Shown here: one piece after another, positions 44,532 to 55,310 of the stretch
Layout: each line of letters opens with the position of its first letter
Numbering within the stretch: position 1 is the stretch's first letter
DNA from: Hydrangea macrophylla
Taxonomy: Eukaryota; Streptophyta; Magnoliopsida; Cornales; Hydrangeaceae
Reading direction: 5' to 3'
DNA: 64,000 nucleotides
Assembly (NCBI GenBank): GCA_033977485.1
Contig: CM066988.1
Span: 28,562,501-28,626,500, forward strand
Program-made: the position numbers and the translations under genes
Notes under the pieces: model-generated
The model's database searches: none
The model's input: the letters and a program-made list of their open reading frames with translations, nothing else
Told to the model about the DNA's origin: nothing

Positions 44532-45746
44532 ATGGATCCAGAAGGTTTGGAAGCAAGAATGACAGAAATGATCAACCAACAGTCTGACCGGTTGGCCCAA
44601 GTTTTATCCTTCATGGAGGAATTGAAGCAGCAGCGGCCGCAACCTCCACCTGGATTTGAACCACCCCTACATGAGAACGGCGAAGAAGAAGTATGGTTTC
44701 AACGGGGCCCGCCGCCTGCGTATGAGAAGAAATTCCAAGAAAAAATGGACAGGGTTGACAAGCTAGAAAGCGTACTGAGGAAAAGCAAAGGGATCGATGA
44801 CTACATGCTAGATCTGGAAGGCCTTTTTGAGCCTGTTAAGCTGAAGCTGCCGGAAAACTTCAAGATGCCTGAAATTGATCGTTTTGATGGAACTGGGAAT
44901 CCGAAGAGCCATGTAAAATTCTGCATGAGTGTTTTCCAATCAATGGGCTGCAGCCATGAGCACATCGCAATGTTGTTCCCTCAAACCCTCGCCAAGGCCG
45001 CTCTATCCTGGTTTCTGACCTTGGAGGTTTCTAAGACGCGGACTTGGGAAGATATAGTCCAGGTCTTCGTTGATCATTACTCCTACAACCAAGAGCTCGA
45101 TGTCACCATCCGGGATCTAGAGACTACCCGGCAGAACTTCAATGAGTCCTTCGCTGCGTTCTTGAGCAGATGGAGGAACAAAGTGGCCCAAATGACCCAC
45201 CGACCAGTCGAAAAAGAACAAGTCCGGATGTTGATCAAGAATCTACAGCCGCTGTACCATGAGAAACTATTCTACCAGTCCATCTCAACATTTGAAGAAC
45301 TGTTTGAGATTGGGACTAGAATTGAGGATGCAATCAGGGAAGGGAAAATCAAGAATGAAGGATCACAAAGCCAGTCCAAGAGGCTAGACTACTCCCGAAA
45401 CTCTTCGGATGTCAACGCCCTTAGTAACCAACCCATGGCCTATTCTCCCCAATCATACCAGCTCACAAACCAAACCAGCTTGCCTAGCCGCCCTTACCAA
45501 AATAGGGTACCCCGTGAATTCTCCAAGCTGGATATCTCTCCCTCCGTAGCCTTAGGCCGCCTGCTAAAAAAGGGACACCTCCAACTCCTTCAGCCTCGTG
45601 CTGACCCCCCACCGCCTAACTGTAACATGTCCAAACGATGTGCCTACCACCAAGGCCCAGGCCATGACACCGACAGGTGCATACGTCTCCGCCATGATAT
45701 CCAAGACCTCATTGATCGAGGAATCATCGAGCCACAACCCATTTAA
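44532..45746 (+). CDS. gag: Gag polyprotein of the gag-only element
   Basis: An intact 404-codon ORF starting MDPEGLEARMTEMI. Residues 1-75 are polar with proline-rich PPPGFEPP and PPPAYEK segments. Residues about 75-110 include a likely coiled segment (KMDRVDKLESVLRKSKG). About 115-240 form the retrotransposon gag core (IDRFDGTGNPKSHVKFCM, ALSWFLTLE, FNESFAAFLSRWRNKV). Near the end, residues 370-383 read CAYHQGPGHDTDRC. This is a zinc-knuckle variant with His at the second position (C-x2-H-x4-H-x4-C), followed by IQDLIDRG, a combination typical of Tat/Ogre gags. It would form the particle that packages the element RNA in the cytoplasm. The open frame in an element without pol suggests recent or continuing selection. 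ATG at 44532 is the first in frame and is preceded by a 1.57-kb leader. Confidence 0.93.
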   Translation: MDPEGLEARMTEMINQQSDRLAQVLSFMEELKQQRPQPPPGFEPPLHENGEEEVWFQRGPPPAYEKKFQEKMDRVDKLESVLRKSKGIDDYMLDLEGLFEPVKLKLPENFKMPEIDRFDGTGNPKSHVKFCMSVFQSMGCSHEHIAMLFPQTLAKAALSWFLTLEVSKTRTWEDIVQVFVDHYSYNQELDVTIRDLETTRQNFNESFAAFLSRWRNKVAQMTHRPVEKEQVRMLIKNLQPLYHEKLFYQSISTFEELFEIGTRIEDAIREGKIKNEGSQSQSKRLDYSRNSSDVNALSNQPMAYSPQSYQLTNQTSLPSRPYQNRVPREFSKLDISPSVALGRLLKKGHLQLLQPRADPPPPNCNMSKRCAYHQGPGHDTDRCIRLRHDIQDLIDRGIIEPQPI

Positions 45747-46900
45747 CCCCATATCACCTAAGCCCATGGCCTATCCTCTCAAATGATCCCTGTCATTGAC
45801 ACCCATGAATGTTGAATCCGTGCAGTGGAGCGATAGTGTTTGGAACTTCTGCTAAAATAATAATAATAATAAATGGGTCACAAAGACACTCCATTTGAGA
45901 CCAAGTCGAGTCTGTTCTATGTTTTGAGTATATTTCAAGTTTAGTCTTATGGTCAAGTTCGTCCGTCATCGAGTTGTTGTGAGTCTGTATCGAGTAATGT
46001 AATCCTTCTCTTCTGAATGGAATGAAGTCTCAATTTGCTTAATCTGATGTGCCTAGTCATAAATGCATGAATCGCTAAACTGAAGTGTCACTTTTCAAAT
46101 TACTATGGATATTACTCTGCTAATAATTTTTCTACGACAAAACAAAAAAGAATCCTGAAAGGTTAAAGTCGATTTCACGCTGACACTGATGAAGAGCTGA
46201 GAATTGAATAGTCTTACTTTAAGAATTTAAAGATGCTCTTGCCTTAATCTTGAAAAGACATACTTTTTCCACCATTTCAAAGCCTTAAGCCCAATCCAAT
46301 TGGGAGCCACGCAATCTGTCCGATTGAAAGTAATGCAAACTTAGCCCTTGATGGTAGCCAAACATTTCAGTGAGTTTCATCTCCACTTTCAAAAAAAAAA
46401 AAAAAAACAAAAAAAAAGGGAGAAAGAAAAAGAAAAGAAAAAAAAAAAGAGAGAAAAGAAAAAGCTCGCTAGGTTGAAAACCCGAAAGGGCACCTAGGCA
46501 AAAGTTAGAGCTGAAAAAGGTGTTGATTTCCAAAGTCTGACCCTAGCCAGTCAAAATGTTGAGGAAAATTTTGATGAAACAAATGAGAGAATCATACGCT
46601 TCAAGATACATCTTAAGAACGTGCCAAGATCACATTTCAAAAGGCACGGAATGACCACAAATAAATTTCGAGAGCTGACATGCACATTCTGGAATTCTGA
46701 GATTGCGATTGAAAGATCTCACAAGGATCGACTACATTAAAGCAAAATTGACTGGCTAGGCGAAAGTAAAAAGGATCAATCCTCAAAACAAAAGAAAAAG
46801 AAAAAGAAAAAGAAAAGAAAGGGAGATTGAAACTGAATCTTTTTTATTCAAAGCTACTACAAGTGGCTCAAGTTTGAACTTCTTTGACGATTGGTTTGAA
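45747..46900 (+). other. Post-gag non-coding region, first part
   Basis: No pol-like reading frame in either strand. It contains A-rich tracts (46390-46450, 46787-46820) and a phrase beginning GCTCGCTAGGTTGAAAACCCG at 46464 that recurs at 47421 and 47507. These look like non-coding element sequence rather than decayed pol. Confidence 0.7.
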
Positions 46901-46928
46901 AAACCCTCATACCTCAAACCCCTTATTT

Positions 46929-47332
46929 CAAGCCTTGCCTTGAACTACGCTCGACCTGATTCCCACTCGGGGATACGTAGGCAACCACATCGGTTCGGTC
47001 AACACCATCATAATCAAACCAATTTCCTTCAAGCCTTGCCTTGAACTACGCTCGACCTGATTCCCACTCGGGGATACGTAGGCAACCACATCGGTTCGGT
47101 CAACACCATCATAATCAAACCAATCTCCTTCAAGCCTTGCCTTGAACTACGCTCGACCTGATTCCCACTCGGGGATACGTAGGCAACCACATCGGTTCGG
47201 TCAACACCATCATAATCAAACCAATTTCCTTCAAGCCTTGCCTTGAACTACGCTCGACCTGATTCCCACTCGGGGATACGTAGGCAACCGCATCGGTTCG
47301 GTCACCCCACCTACCCAAAAATCAACCCGCTT
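46929..47332 (+). repeat. 101-bp tandem repeat, four copies
   Basis: Units starting CAAGCCTTGCCTTGAACTAC occur at 46929, 47030, 47131 and 47232, exactly 101 bp apart and nearly identical. Only the last copy diverges at its end. Each contains GGGGATACGTAGGCAACC, a motif that also appears singly near 47380, 49670, 61695 and, inverted, near 4355. Confidence 0.95.
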
Positions 47333-47589
47333 CTTCCCAACCATGCCCGAACTACGTTGGACCTGATCCCCACTTGGGGGTATGTAGGCAGACTTTCAAA
47401 AAAAGAAAAAAAGAAGGATGGCTCGCTAGGTCGAAAATCCGAAAGGACGCCTAGGCAAAAGTTAGAGCTAAATCTAAGGTGAGCAATAACAAAAGAGAGA
47501 AAAGAGCTCGCTAGGTTACCTCACTGGTGCCTAGGCAAAAAGTTATGAGCATTTGAGAGATTAAAGTCACGGTCCATGCCTCAAACCAG

Positions 47590-47815
47590 AAAATCACCTT
47601 CCACACTAGGGGCAAACTTCGGCTACCCGCCTCGTTTGCCTGACTTTTACTATCTACCCTTCACACAAGGGGAAAACTTCGGTCACCTACCTCGTTTGCC
47701 CAAAGCCTCTAATGAACCTTCCTCCAAACTAGGGGCAAACTTCGGTCATTTACCTCGTTTGCCTACAGATCCCACTTCATGCCCTTCAAACTAGGGGCAA
47801 ACTTCGTTTGCCACC
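47590..47815 (+). repeat. ~63-bp repeat containing PPT-like AGGGGCAAACTTCG
   Basis: Four units carry (C)TAGGGGCAAACTTCG or a close variant (near 47601, 47664, 47730 and 47791) followed by CTCGTTTGCC. The core GGGGCAAAC matches the true PPT of this element (49837-49845), so these are internal copies of a PPT-like tract. Confidence 0.85.
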
Positions 47816-48570
47816 CAATTCCTATACACCAATGGTAAGCCTTCAAGTCACAAACATTGTCTTGAACAGATGGAAATGGAGCATCTTTTATTCTATAAGC
47901 TAAGGCACTAATTCAAAGCACATCTTGGGAGAAGCAAAGAAATTGATTAGATCAGTAGGGGTGAATTTTTTTTAAAAAAAAAAAAAAAACCAGATTTATT
48001 AGCAAAGTGCTGACATATCAAGATGAGGAGTGAACATAAAAGATGAGCGGTACATCATTCATGGTAAAGGCACTTTGGATCGTGGCAATTTGAGAATTTC
48101 ATGTCCAAGTCAATCCTTCTTTATTTGAGTCAGTAGTAATCTGATCACAAGTGTGTCAGAGTCCAAGGTTTCATACAAACTAACCCAACCTTCCTTGTCG
48201 TTCCTGTTAAGTCCATTTGTCCTGATGGTCTCAAATGTGTGGGTTAAAGGTGATTCCCAATTATAAAAAATAAAAAAAATAAATAAAAAAAATAAAAAAA
48301 AAAAAACTTTGGATATAAGCAGAAGTACCAAACATTATTACTACACCAGCCAAGGTCGCAAGATGAGAATGTCCCAGGTACGAGTGGCATAAACTCGTAA
48401 GTGGTTGCAAACTACAAACCGACAGTTGTTTCTCAAGGCGGCCGATCGGAGGAAATATCGCCAACACCGAGAAACTATTGCTGATAAGGTGTGTCGATGA
48501 GACGTGTTGTTGAGGGGTTTTAGTGCCCAAAGTCCAAGTGTGTTGTTGAGGAAGAGCATCAGATGTGTCG
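47816..48570 (+). other. Post-gag non-coding region, middle part
   Basis: No coding features. A-rich tracts lie at 47970-47990 and 48266-48306. ORFs on the minus strand here are poly-phenylalanine translations of those tracts or shadows of the neighbouring repeat. Confidence 0.6.
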
Positions 48571-48593
48571 AGGAACATCAGAAGAGAGTATTG

Positions 48594-49015
48594 TTGAAGA
48601 GAACATCGGATGTGTTGAGGAACATCAGATTTGTTGAGAAGCATCGTTGAAGAGTTGAGGAACATCGGATGTGTTGAGGAACATCAGATTTGTTGAGAAG
48701 CATCGTCTAAGAGTTGAGGAATATCGGATGAGTTGAGGAACATCAGATTTGTTGAGAAGCATCGTTGAAGAGTTGAGGAACATCGGATGTGTTGAGGAAC
48801 ATCGGATTTGTTGAGAAGCATCGTTGAAGAGTTAAGGAATATCGGATGAGTTGAGGAACATCAGATTTGTTGAGAAGCATCGTTGAAGAGTTGAGGAACA
48901 TTGGATATGTTAAGGAACATCAGATTTGTTGAGAAGCGTCGTTGAAGAGTTGAGGAATATCGGATGGGTTGAGGAACATCAGATTTGTTGAGAAGCATCA
49001 TGGAAAAGTCGAGAA
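48594..49015 (+). repeat. 59-bp tandem repeat, about seven copies
   Basis: The phrase GAGTTGAGG (or GAGTTAAGG) marks unit starts at 48652, 48711, 48770, 48829, 48888 and 48947, an exact 59-bp period. Units are built from GGAACATCGGATG and GGAACATCAGATTTG sub-blocks followed by GAGAAGCATCGT. Degenerate related units extend to about 49140. The period is not a multiple of three, so it is not a protein repeat. Confidence 0.95.
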
Positions 49016-49140
49016 GCATCGTTAAGATTTGAAGAACACCGTTGACAATCAAGAAGCCTTGAGAAAGCACCGTCAAAGATTCGAGGAACAACATAAGCGC
49101 CATTGAGAATTGAGGATTGAGAAGCACCGTTGAGACTTTG

Positions 49141-49830
49141 GGAGTCACCGAGTCCATAGTGTCACGACTAAGAGGAGCACGAGTCAAGAATCACTTCACC
49201 CAATATGACACATAGCCCATCGGTTGCGGCACACACAAATCACAAAGCCCACTGGAGTGGCAAACACACCATAAGCATTCTTTTGAGCACCACAGTATCA
49301 CTTTGAGCACCACGCTCTTCCTTGAGTAAGACCTCCAGGTCGAGCTCCCTCACACGTCTATTAGTCATAGTGAAGCATAGATCACCAAGCCCACTGAGAG
49401 TGGCAAATACACTGAACACATGTACTAGGACCACAGGCGTTTTAGAACACAATACAGGCACGACACAAGTCCACTCGGAGTGGTACACCCCACAGCACCA
49501 ATTCATGCTAGGATCAGAACACTAGACATGATAGGACTTAGGACAAAATTCATATCACATCCATGCATAGCATATCACTCTTATAGCATAGCATACGCCT
49601 GATTGTTGTGTATGTGCATGTGTGATTTATTCCTTTGTGCCCTGAACTACGTCCTGGTCTGATTCCCCTTGGGATACGTAGGCAGCTCACGCAGAGCGCG
49701 ACCAGCACTAGCCTCAGCATCATTGCATCTTTTGCAACGCTTTTTATCCTAAATCTATAGCCTCCAAAAAGTCTTGTCTCTTCAAAACTTTGGCACTCGC
49801 TTGCGACATGCGTTGCCTCGCAAGTTCATG
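49141..49830 (+). other. 3' internal region of the gag-only element
   Basis: Non-coding. It includes GATACGTAGGCAGC (near 49673) and a region collinear with 4193-4600 of the other Tat/Ogre-like copy, showing this 3' region is conserved between copies. Confidence 0.7.
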
Positions 49831-49846
49831 CCAAAGAGGGGCAAAC
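49831..49846 (+). promoter_or_regulatory. Polypurine tract of the gag-only element
   Basis: CCAAAGAGGGGCAAAC lies immediately before the 3' LTR start TGTAGACACC at 49847. Confidence 0.9.
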
Positions 49847-52800
49847 TGTAGACACCCCATTTTGTCGGCTATCAAATTTAGGAGACCCATAGCTTGGTGG
49901 TTCACAATGATCGTAAAAGACTCAAAAGGACTCCTGGAAGTCAGCTCTATCTCTCAGAATGCTCAAAATGACCAAAATGCCCCTAAAAGCCCGAAAACTC
50001 CCAGATTTGGTCCCAAAAGTTCTGGAAACATGCTACGTCGTAAGAAAAGTATTCAAGTGAGTTTTTAAGAGAAATCAGATGAAATCGTCGGCTCCCAGAG
50101 ACCCCCGGAAGTCCCGGAAGTTCCCGAAAAGTCCCCGTTGACCGGTTTGACCAAGGTTTGACCAGGTTTGACCAAGTTTGACCAAATTTGACCGAAATCG
50201 TCCGAATTCACCAGAATCATTCTAAATCATGAGAAAAGTATTAAAACAAGTTCCAAAAGAAAATCGAGCAAAAACATCAGCTCCCGGGAACTCCCGGAGG
50301 TTTCCAGAACTTCCCGGGAATCCCAGGTTTGACCAGTTTGACCGGAATTTGACTTTAGAACCGGGGCACCGTGACAATTTTCAAATATTTTTCATGGATA
50401 CTAGAGGTCAACAGCTTTCCGACGGTATATCGCACATAATTTTCGGATTTAAAACGAGTTTATTATGAATTTCCAAAGGCGAAAAAGGCGATCAAATCGG
50501 CTTTTATCGCGAATACCGTAAAACTTTTCAAAGTGACCTATCCTCGAACTATTTTTTATGTAGAGTAGACTCCATTACCTTTCCAACGGTATATCACAAC
50601 CTCAATTTGGAGTTCGTATGCATTTTCTGTGAATTTCGGACGAAATAGGGCCTTTTCGCGAATACCGGAACCTCTGGGGGGCCTAAACGTAATTTTCTGG
50701 GCTCCAGAGGAGCACTGCCGCCGCGGCACTGGCCCACTGCCGCCGCGGCACTGGCCCAGTGCCGCCGCGGCACTCAATCCTCGCAGAGTCCATTTTTGTA
50801 ATTTTTTTGGGGGTCCAATTTGATTAATTGAAAGCCAAAACGACATAGTTTTATGTTCACAGTTGTTTGGGACCAATGGGAGTACTTCTAAAACCCCAAA
50901 ACCACCCCAAATTGGCCTATTTAAACCCCCCATTGCTCTTCATTTTGGGGGGGCCAAGTGCAAAGCTTGAAAAGTTGTAGAGAAGAAGAGAGATAGAGAT
51001 AGGTTTAGAAGAGAGAAAGGGAGCTTCTCCCATTGATTTTCCATAAAGAAAGTGAGTTTTAATCTTGTTTTCTTCCATTACCCTCATATACTTCACATTT
51101 CAAACACCCCCAATCACCATTCTTGAGCATTCTTGAGTTAGGAAGCTACTTCCATGTCCAAATGTCAAAACCTATGAGTGAAACACCAAGCTACAAGTCC
51201 AAAATCATGAATATCATCTATTGATTGCTATCTATTTACTTGCTTGTTTATATTATGTTCATCTCTTCTTAATCTCATTTCTTTTTTATTTTCTTTATTT
51301 ACTTACTAGTTCATCATCATCTAAGTGATGACATGAAGTTTGGGGTGAGTGAATCCTTATGGATAGTAGCTCTTGACCTCAAAAACATGTTTGATAGATG
51401 ATGATCATAACCTCAATACTTCCAAGATGTTCTTGAAATGTATTGAAGTTATGTCCAAAATAAAAATGAATCTCTCCAATAATATTGGGAGTTCTTTGAT
51501 GATTCAAGGTTGGATGAGGTTCTAAGTGGTCACATTGTCATCTCAAGAGTTTAAGTTCATGCTTTGAACATCTATTTCAAAACCCCCAATCAAGAACTCA
51601 AACTCTATTTCAAACCCAAATCCATTTTCTTCAAGAATGATCCAAAACAGTGAGCTGTTCAGATTCAAAGATTTTTTTTGAATTAAATACTTGAGTTATG
51701 ATGATGAAACCACTTGGACAATCTTCCTAAGACATCATAGTTTGTCCCCAATTTTTCCCATCAATTATAGAAATGTGAAAGTATTTGTTTTGGATGTGAG
51801 AAGTTCATATTCATAATCTGCCTCTGTTCTCACAGAATGTTCACCCAACTTCTTACACTTATTCTGGATATTTTCATCACTGTACATATATCTTTTCTAT
51901 TTTTTTTATAAAACTTGGGTGTCTTAGGAAACTTTTGGTATATAATGGGTCATCATAAACCTTTTCTTTGATTTATGAAAAATCATACAAAATCAGTCAA
52001 CAGTGCAGCTTTTGTTTCTGAGTCATGTGTGCATTCTGATTTATTTCTTTTAATCTGTGATAGCTATTGATGTTTGGCTTTTTGGGTTATTTTCTACACA
52101 CAATAAGGATGATCTCTGATTTTTCTTACATTTTTCTAGGCACGTTTGACCTCCCATTATAATGTTACAAAGTAATACATGCAGTCTGTCCACTATTCAC
52201 AGCAAGCACATTTCAACTTTCATTCTTTGATTTGATACTCATATGCATTCCAAATTAGCTCATATCTTAGGAAGTAGTTCATACTACATTTGTATATATC
52301 CCATGTTGATTTAATCCATTCATTCATGCACATTTTAGACTTCTAAGTCATTTTAGAAATCCATGTACACAAAACACACTACAACCTTTGCACATTTTAG
52401 ATACATACATTGCATTCATGCAAGATTTGGGGTTTTTGTAACTCTTAATCTAAGAAGATTATAAGGAATGAACTTGATCACACGTTCATGCTTCTCCTCG
52501 ATCTAATCATCCTTTCTCATCCGTCCCGGGGATTGAGAGGTTTTCTTTTCTCAAAAGAATAACATGCATCATGTTAACTTGCTAAGCATATTTTGATTTC
52601 TTTATTTATTTGTTTCAAGAACAATTCATGTCCCCTTTAGATTAAGGAAACTAATTACTCGATACATGATTAGACGATTTTTCCTAGGTTTATTTGTGTG
52701 ATCTTTCACTTTACATTGCATGATATTTGACTTAGATCTTATGAATGATATTTTATCTTTTGATCTTCCATTTCAATTTTCTTATGTGATGTAATATACT

Positions 52801-53135
52801 ATCATAGTATTATTTGTCGAACCATACATAGTATAAGATGATTATTTGGATGCTAATTGAGGCCCGTCGAAAGACGGGGCGAGTTGAGGGTGTTTTAGTC
52901 GTGACAAAGGCTCCTTCCTCTCTCGTACCAAAACCCCGAACCAAGTTCTTTGGTTATGAAGGGCCGGTGCCCTTATCCGCTTGGGTGAGTCAAAATTAGG
53001 TTTCTTGGTTCCTTAAAGACCAAGTGGCGACTCTGTATCTGTTTTCAACAGACCTTTCCTTTTCTTTGATTCAAATCAATTTCAAAACAATCTCAAACAA
53101 ACAAGAGAGAAGTGGTCCGATTCCGCGTGTCCACA
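49847..53135 (+). repeat. 3' LTR of the gag-only element
   Basis: 3,289 bp, the partner of 39675-42963. The only difference I found is T at 51676 against G at 41504. It ends GCGTGTCCACA, followed by the ATATC duplication. Confidence 0.97.
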
Positions 53136-55310
53136 ATATCCATATAAGAGGACAATGTCATACTAGAAAAGACCCTATAAACCTGCGAACTAGGTGGTGG
53201 AACCTTACAGGCGAGAAACTAGCAATATTCCAAAAGAGAATATATGCAGAACCACCTTGGAATTTGGAAGATGGAAGCAATACTATGTGGGATAGAATGG
53301 TAGGGTGCATCACGAGAATATCGAAGGAGGTCCTCAGAGAGTCGAAGGGAAGAGGGTTGGCTTCTAAAGATACTTGGTGGTGGAATGAAGAGGTACAAGC
53401 TGCAGTAAAAACCAAAAAGGATTGCTTTAAGAAGTGGCAAAATGATAGAAGTGAGGAACACTTCAAAAGCTATAAATGTGCAAATAACGAGGTTAAAAGG
53501 ACAATTAGAGTTGCTAAAATGGAAGCCTATGATGCCTTCTACACCAAACTACACTAGAGAGGGAGAAAATGTATTTATAAGCTTGCTAAGTCGAGAGAAA
53601 GGAAAACAAGAGACATTAATCAGGTTAAGTGTATAAAAAGTGATGACTCTAGGGTATTAGTAAACGACGAAGAGATTAAGGAAATGTGGAAGAGCTATTT
53701 TGAGAAGTTGCTTAATGAAAAACATATGGATAACACAATAGAAGAAGAAAATGGAAGTTACGATGAAACTAGAGAATACAGATTCTATCGGAGAATAAGG
53801 AAGTTTGAGGTGGATTTTGCTTTGAAGAAGATAAAACCCAACAAAGCCTTAGGACCAAATGGGATCCCCATTGAGGTTTGGAAATGCTTGGGAGATGTGG
53901 GGGCATCTTGGCTTACAAAAGCTTTTAATAGGACTTTAATGACTAGAAAAATGCCTGATGAGTGGAGGAAGAGCATCCTAGTGCCTATATATAAGAGTAA
54001 AGGAGATGTACAACAATGTAACAACTATAGAGTTATTAAGTTGATGAGCCATACTATGAAGCTATGGGAGAGAGTGATGGAGCATCACTTAAGAGGCGCA
54101 ACATCAGTGTCAGAAAATCAGTTTGGATTTATGCCTGGGAGATCAACTATGGAAGCAATTTATTTACTTAGAAGACTAATGGAAAAGTATAGAGAGAAGA
54201 AAAAAGATCTACATATGGTTTTTATTGATTTAGAGAAAGCTTATGATAGAGTTCCTAGAGATTTAATTTGTTGGGTGCTAGAGAAGAAGGGAGTGGCCAA
54301 AGGTTATATTGACGTGGTGAAGGATATGTATGATGAAGCGGTTACTACAATTAGATCACCAGCCGGAGAAACAAGCGAATTCCCAATTACCGTAGGCCTG
54401 CACCAGGGGTCGGCCTTGAGCCCTTATTTGTTCGCCCTAATTATGGATGAATTGACTAGACACATTCAAGATGAGGTCCCATGGTGTATGTTGTTCGCAG
54501 ATGATATTGTCTTGGTTGATGAGACTAAAAGGGGACTCAACACTAAACTAGAAGCTTGGAGAAAAGCACTGGAGACTAAGGGGCTAAAGATAACTAGGAC
54601 GAAAATAGAACACATGGAATGTACTTTTAGCAACAGTGGAAGTAAAGACAACGAAGTAGTGAAGATCGAAGATCATGAGCTCCCAAAGAGGGAACACTTT
54701 CGCTATCTAGGTTCAATGATCAGTAGAGACGGAGAGATTGGTGATGACGTGACCCATAGAATTAAAGTGGGCTGGCTTAAGTGGAGGAGTGCTTCTGGAG
54801 TATTATGTGATCGGAGATTACCAGCAAAATTGAAAGGAAAATTTTATAGGACAGCTATTAGGCCAGCTATTAGGCCAGCTATGCTCTACGGGACAGAGTG
54901 TTGGGCAACTAAGAAACAACACATTAGCAAAGTGAGTGTAGCGGAGATAAGGATGCTAAGATGGATGTGTAGTAAGACTAGGAAAGATAGAATTAGAAAT
55001 GAGTACATCCGAGAGATTGTACGAGTGACACATATTGAGGATAAGTTAAGGGAGAATAGACTTAGATGGTTCGACTATGTGCAACGAAGGCCTGTAGATG
55101 CACCTATGCGAAAGAGTGATAAGATCGTAGTGCCTTGAATGGTTAGAGGGAGAGGTAGACCTAGACTGACTTGGGAATATGTAGTGCAACAAGATATGAA
55201 ATTATATAATTTAAATGAGCATATAGCTCTTGATCATGCAGAATGGAGAAAAAGGATTCATACAGCCGACCCCAATTGATTGGGACACAAGGCTTGGTTT
55301 GGTTTGGTTT
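53136..55310 (+). pseudogene. RTE-type LINE, right part: reverse transcriptase and 3' end
   Basis: This continues the LINE interrupted at 39674. 53147-53557 holds the linker (LRTRWWNLTGEK, WWWNEEVQAAVK). After a frameshift near 53560, 53684-55138 is an open RT of 484 codons. It has NKALGPNGIPIEVWK, FIDLEKAYDRVPRDL (motif A Asp), GLHQGSALSPYLFALI (motif B), the intact catalytic LFADDIVLVDE, and a C-terminal region with FRYLGSMISRDGEI and MLYGTECWATK. A TGA at 55136-55138 cuts the frame, which then stays open to a natural stop at 55277-55279 (RGRGRPRLTWE). The 3' end is a short GGTTT repeat to 55310, as in plant RTE LINEs. A small tandem duplication (IRPAIRPAM) lies near 54870. Confidence 0.93.

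Larger units (their letters stand above)
39675..53135 (+). mobile_element. Complete young gag-only (TR-GAG-like) Ty3/gypsy element, Tat/Ogre-related
   Basis: This 13,461-bp element has LTRs of exactly 3,289 bp (39675-42963 and 49847-53135, constant offset 10,172), a PBS-like site, a PPT and a perfect ATATC target duplication. Reading the two LTRs side by side I found one mismatch (G at 41504, T at 51676) and no indel. The interior has a single intact gag ORF (44532-45746). It has no protease, RT, RNase H or integrase, so movement would need enzymes supplied by another element. Gag type, the TGTAGACACCCC terminus and the GAGGGGCAAAC PPT point to the Tat/Ogre group. Four tandem arrays fill the leader and the 4.1 kb after gag. 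It sits inside an RTE LINE. Confidence 0.95.

Noticed and set aside
46285..46533. Poly-phenylalanine minus-strand ORF as a membrane protein (also 48110-48331 and 33129-33317)
   Set aside because: These translate A-rich tracts; low complexity with no supporting features.
48594..49015. CRISPR-like regular spacing
   Set aside because: The 59-bp units are tandem with no unique spacers, in plant transposon DNA; the same holds for the 101-bp array at 46929.
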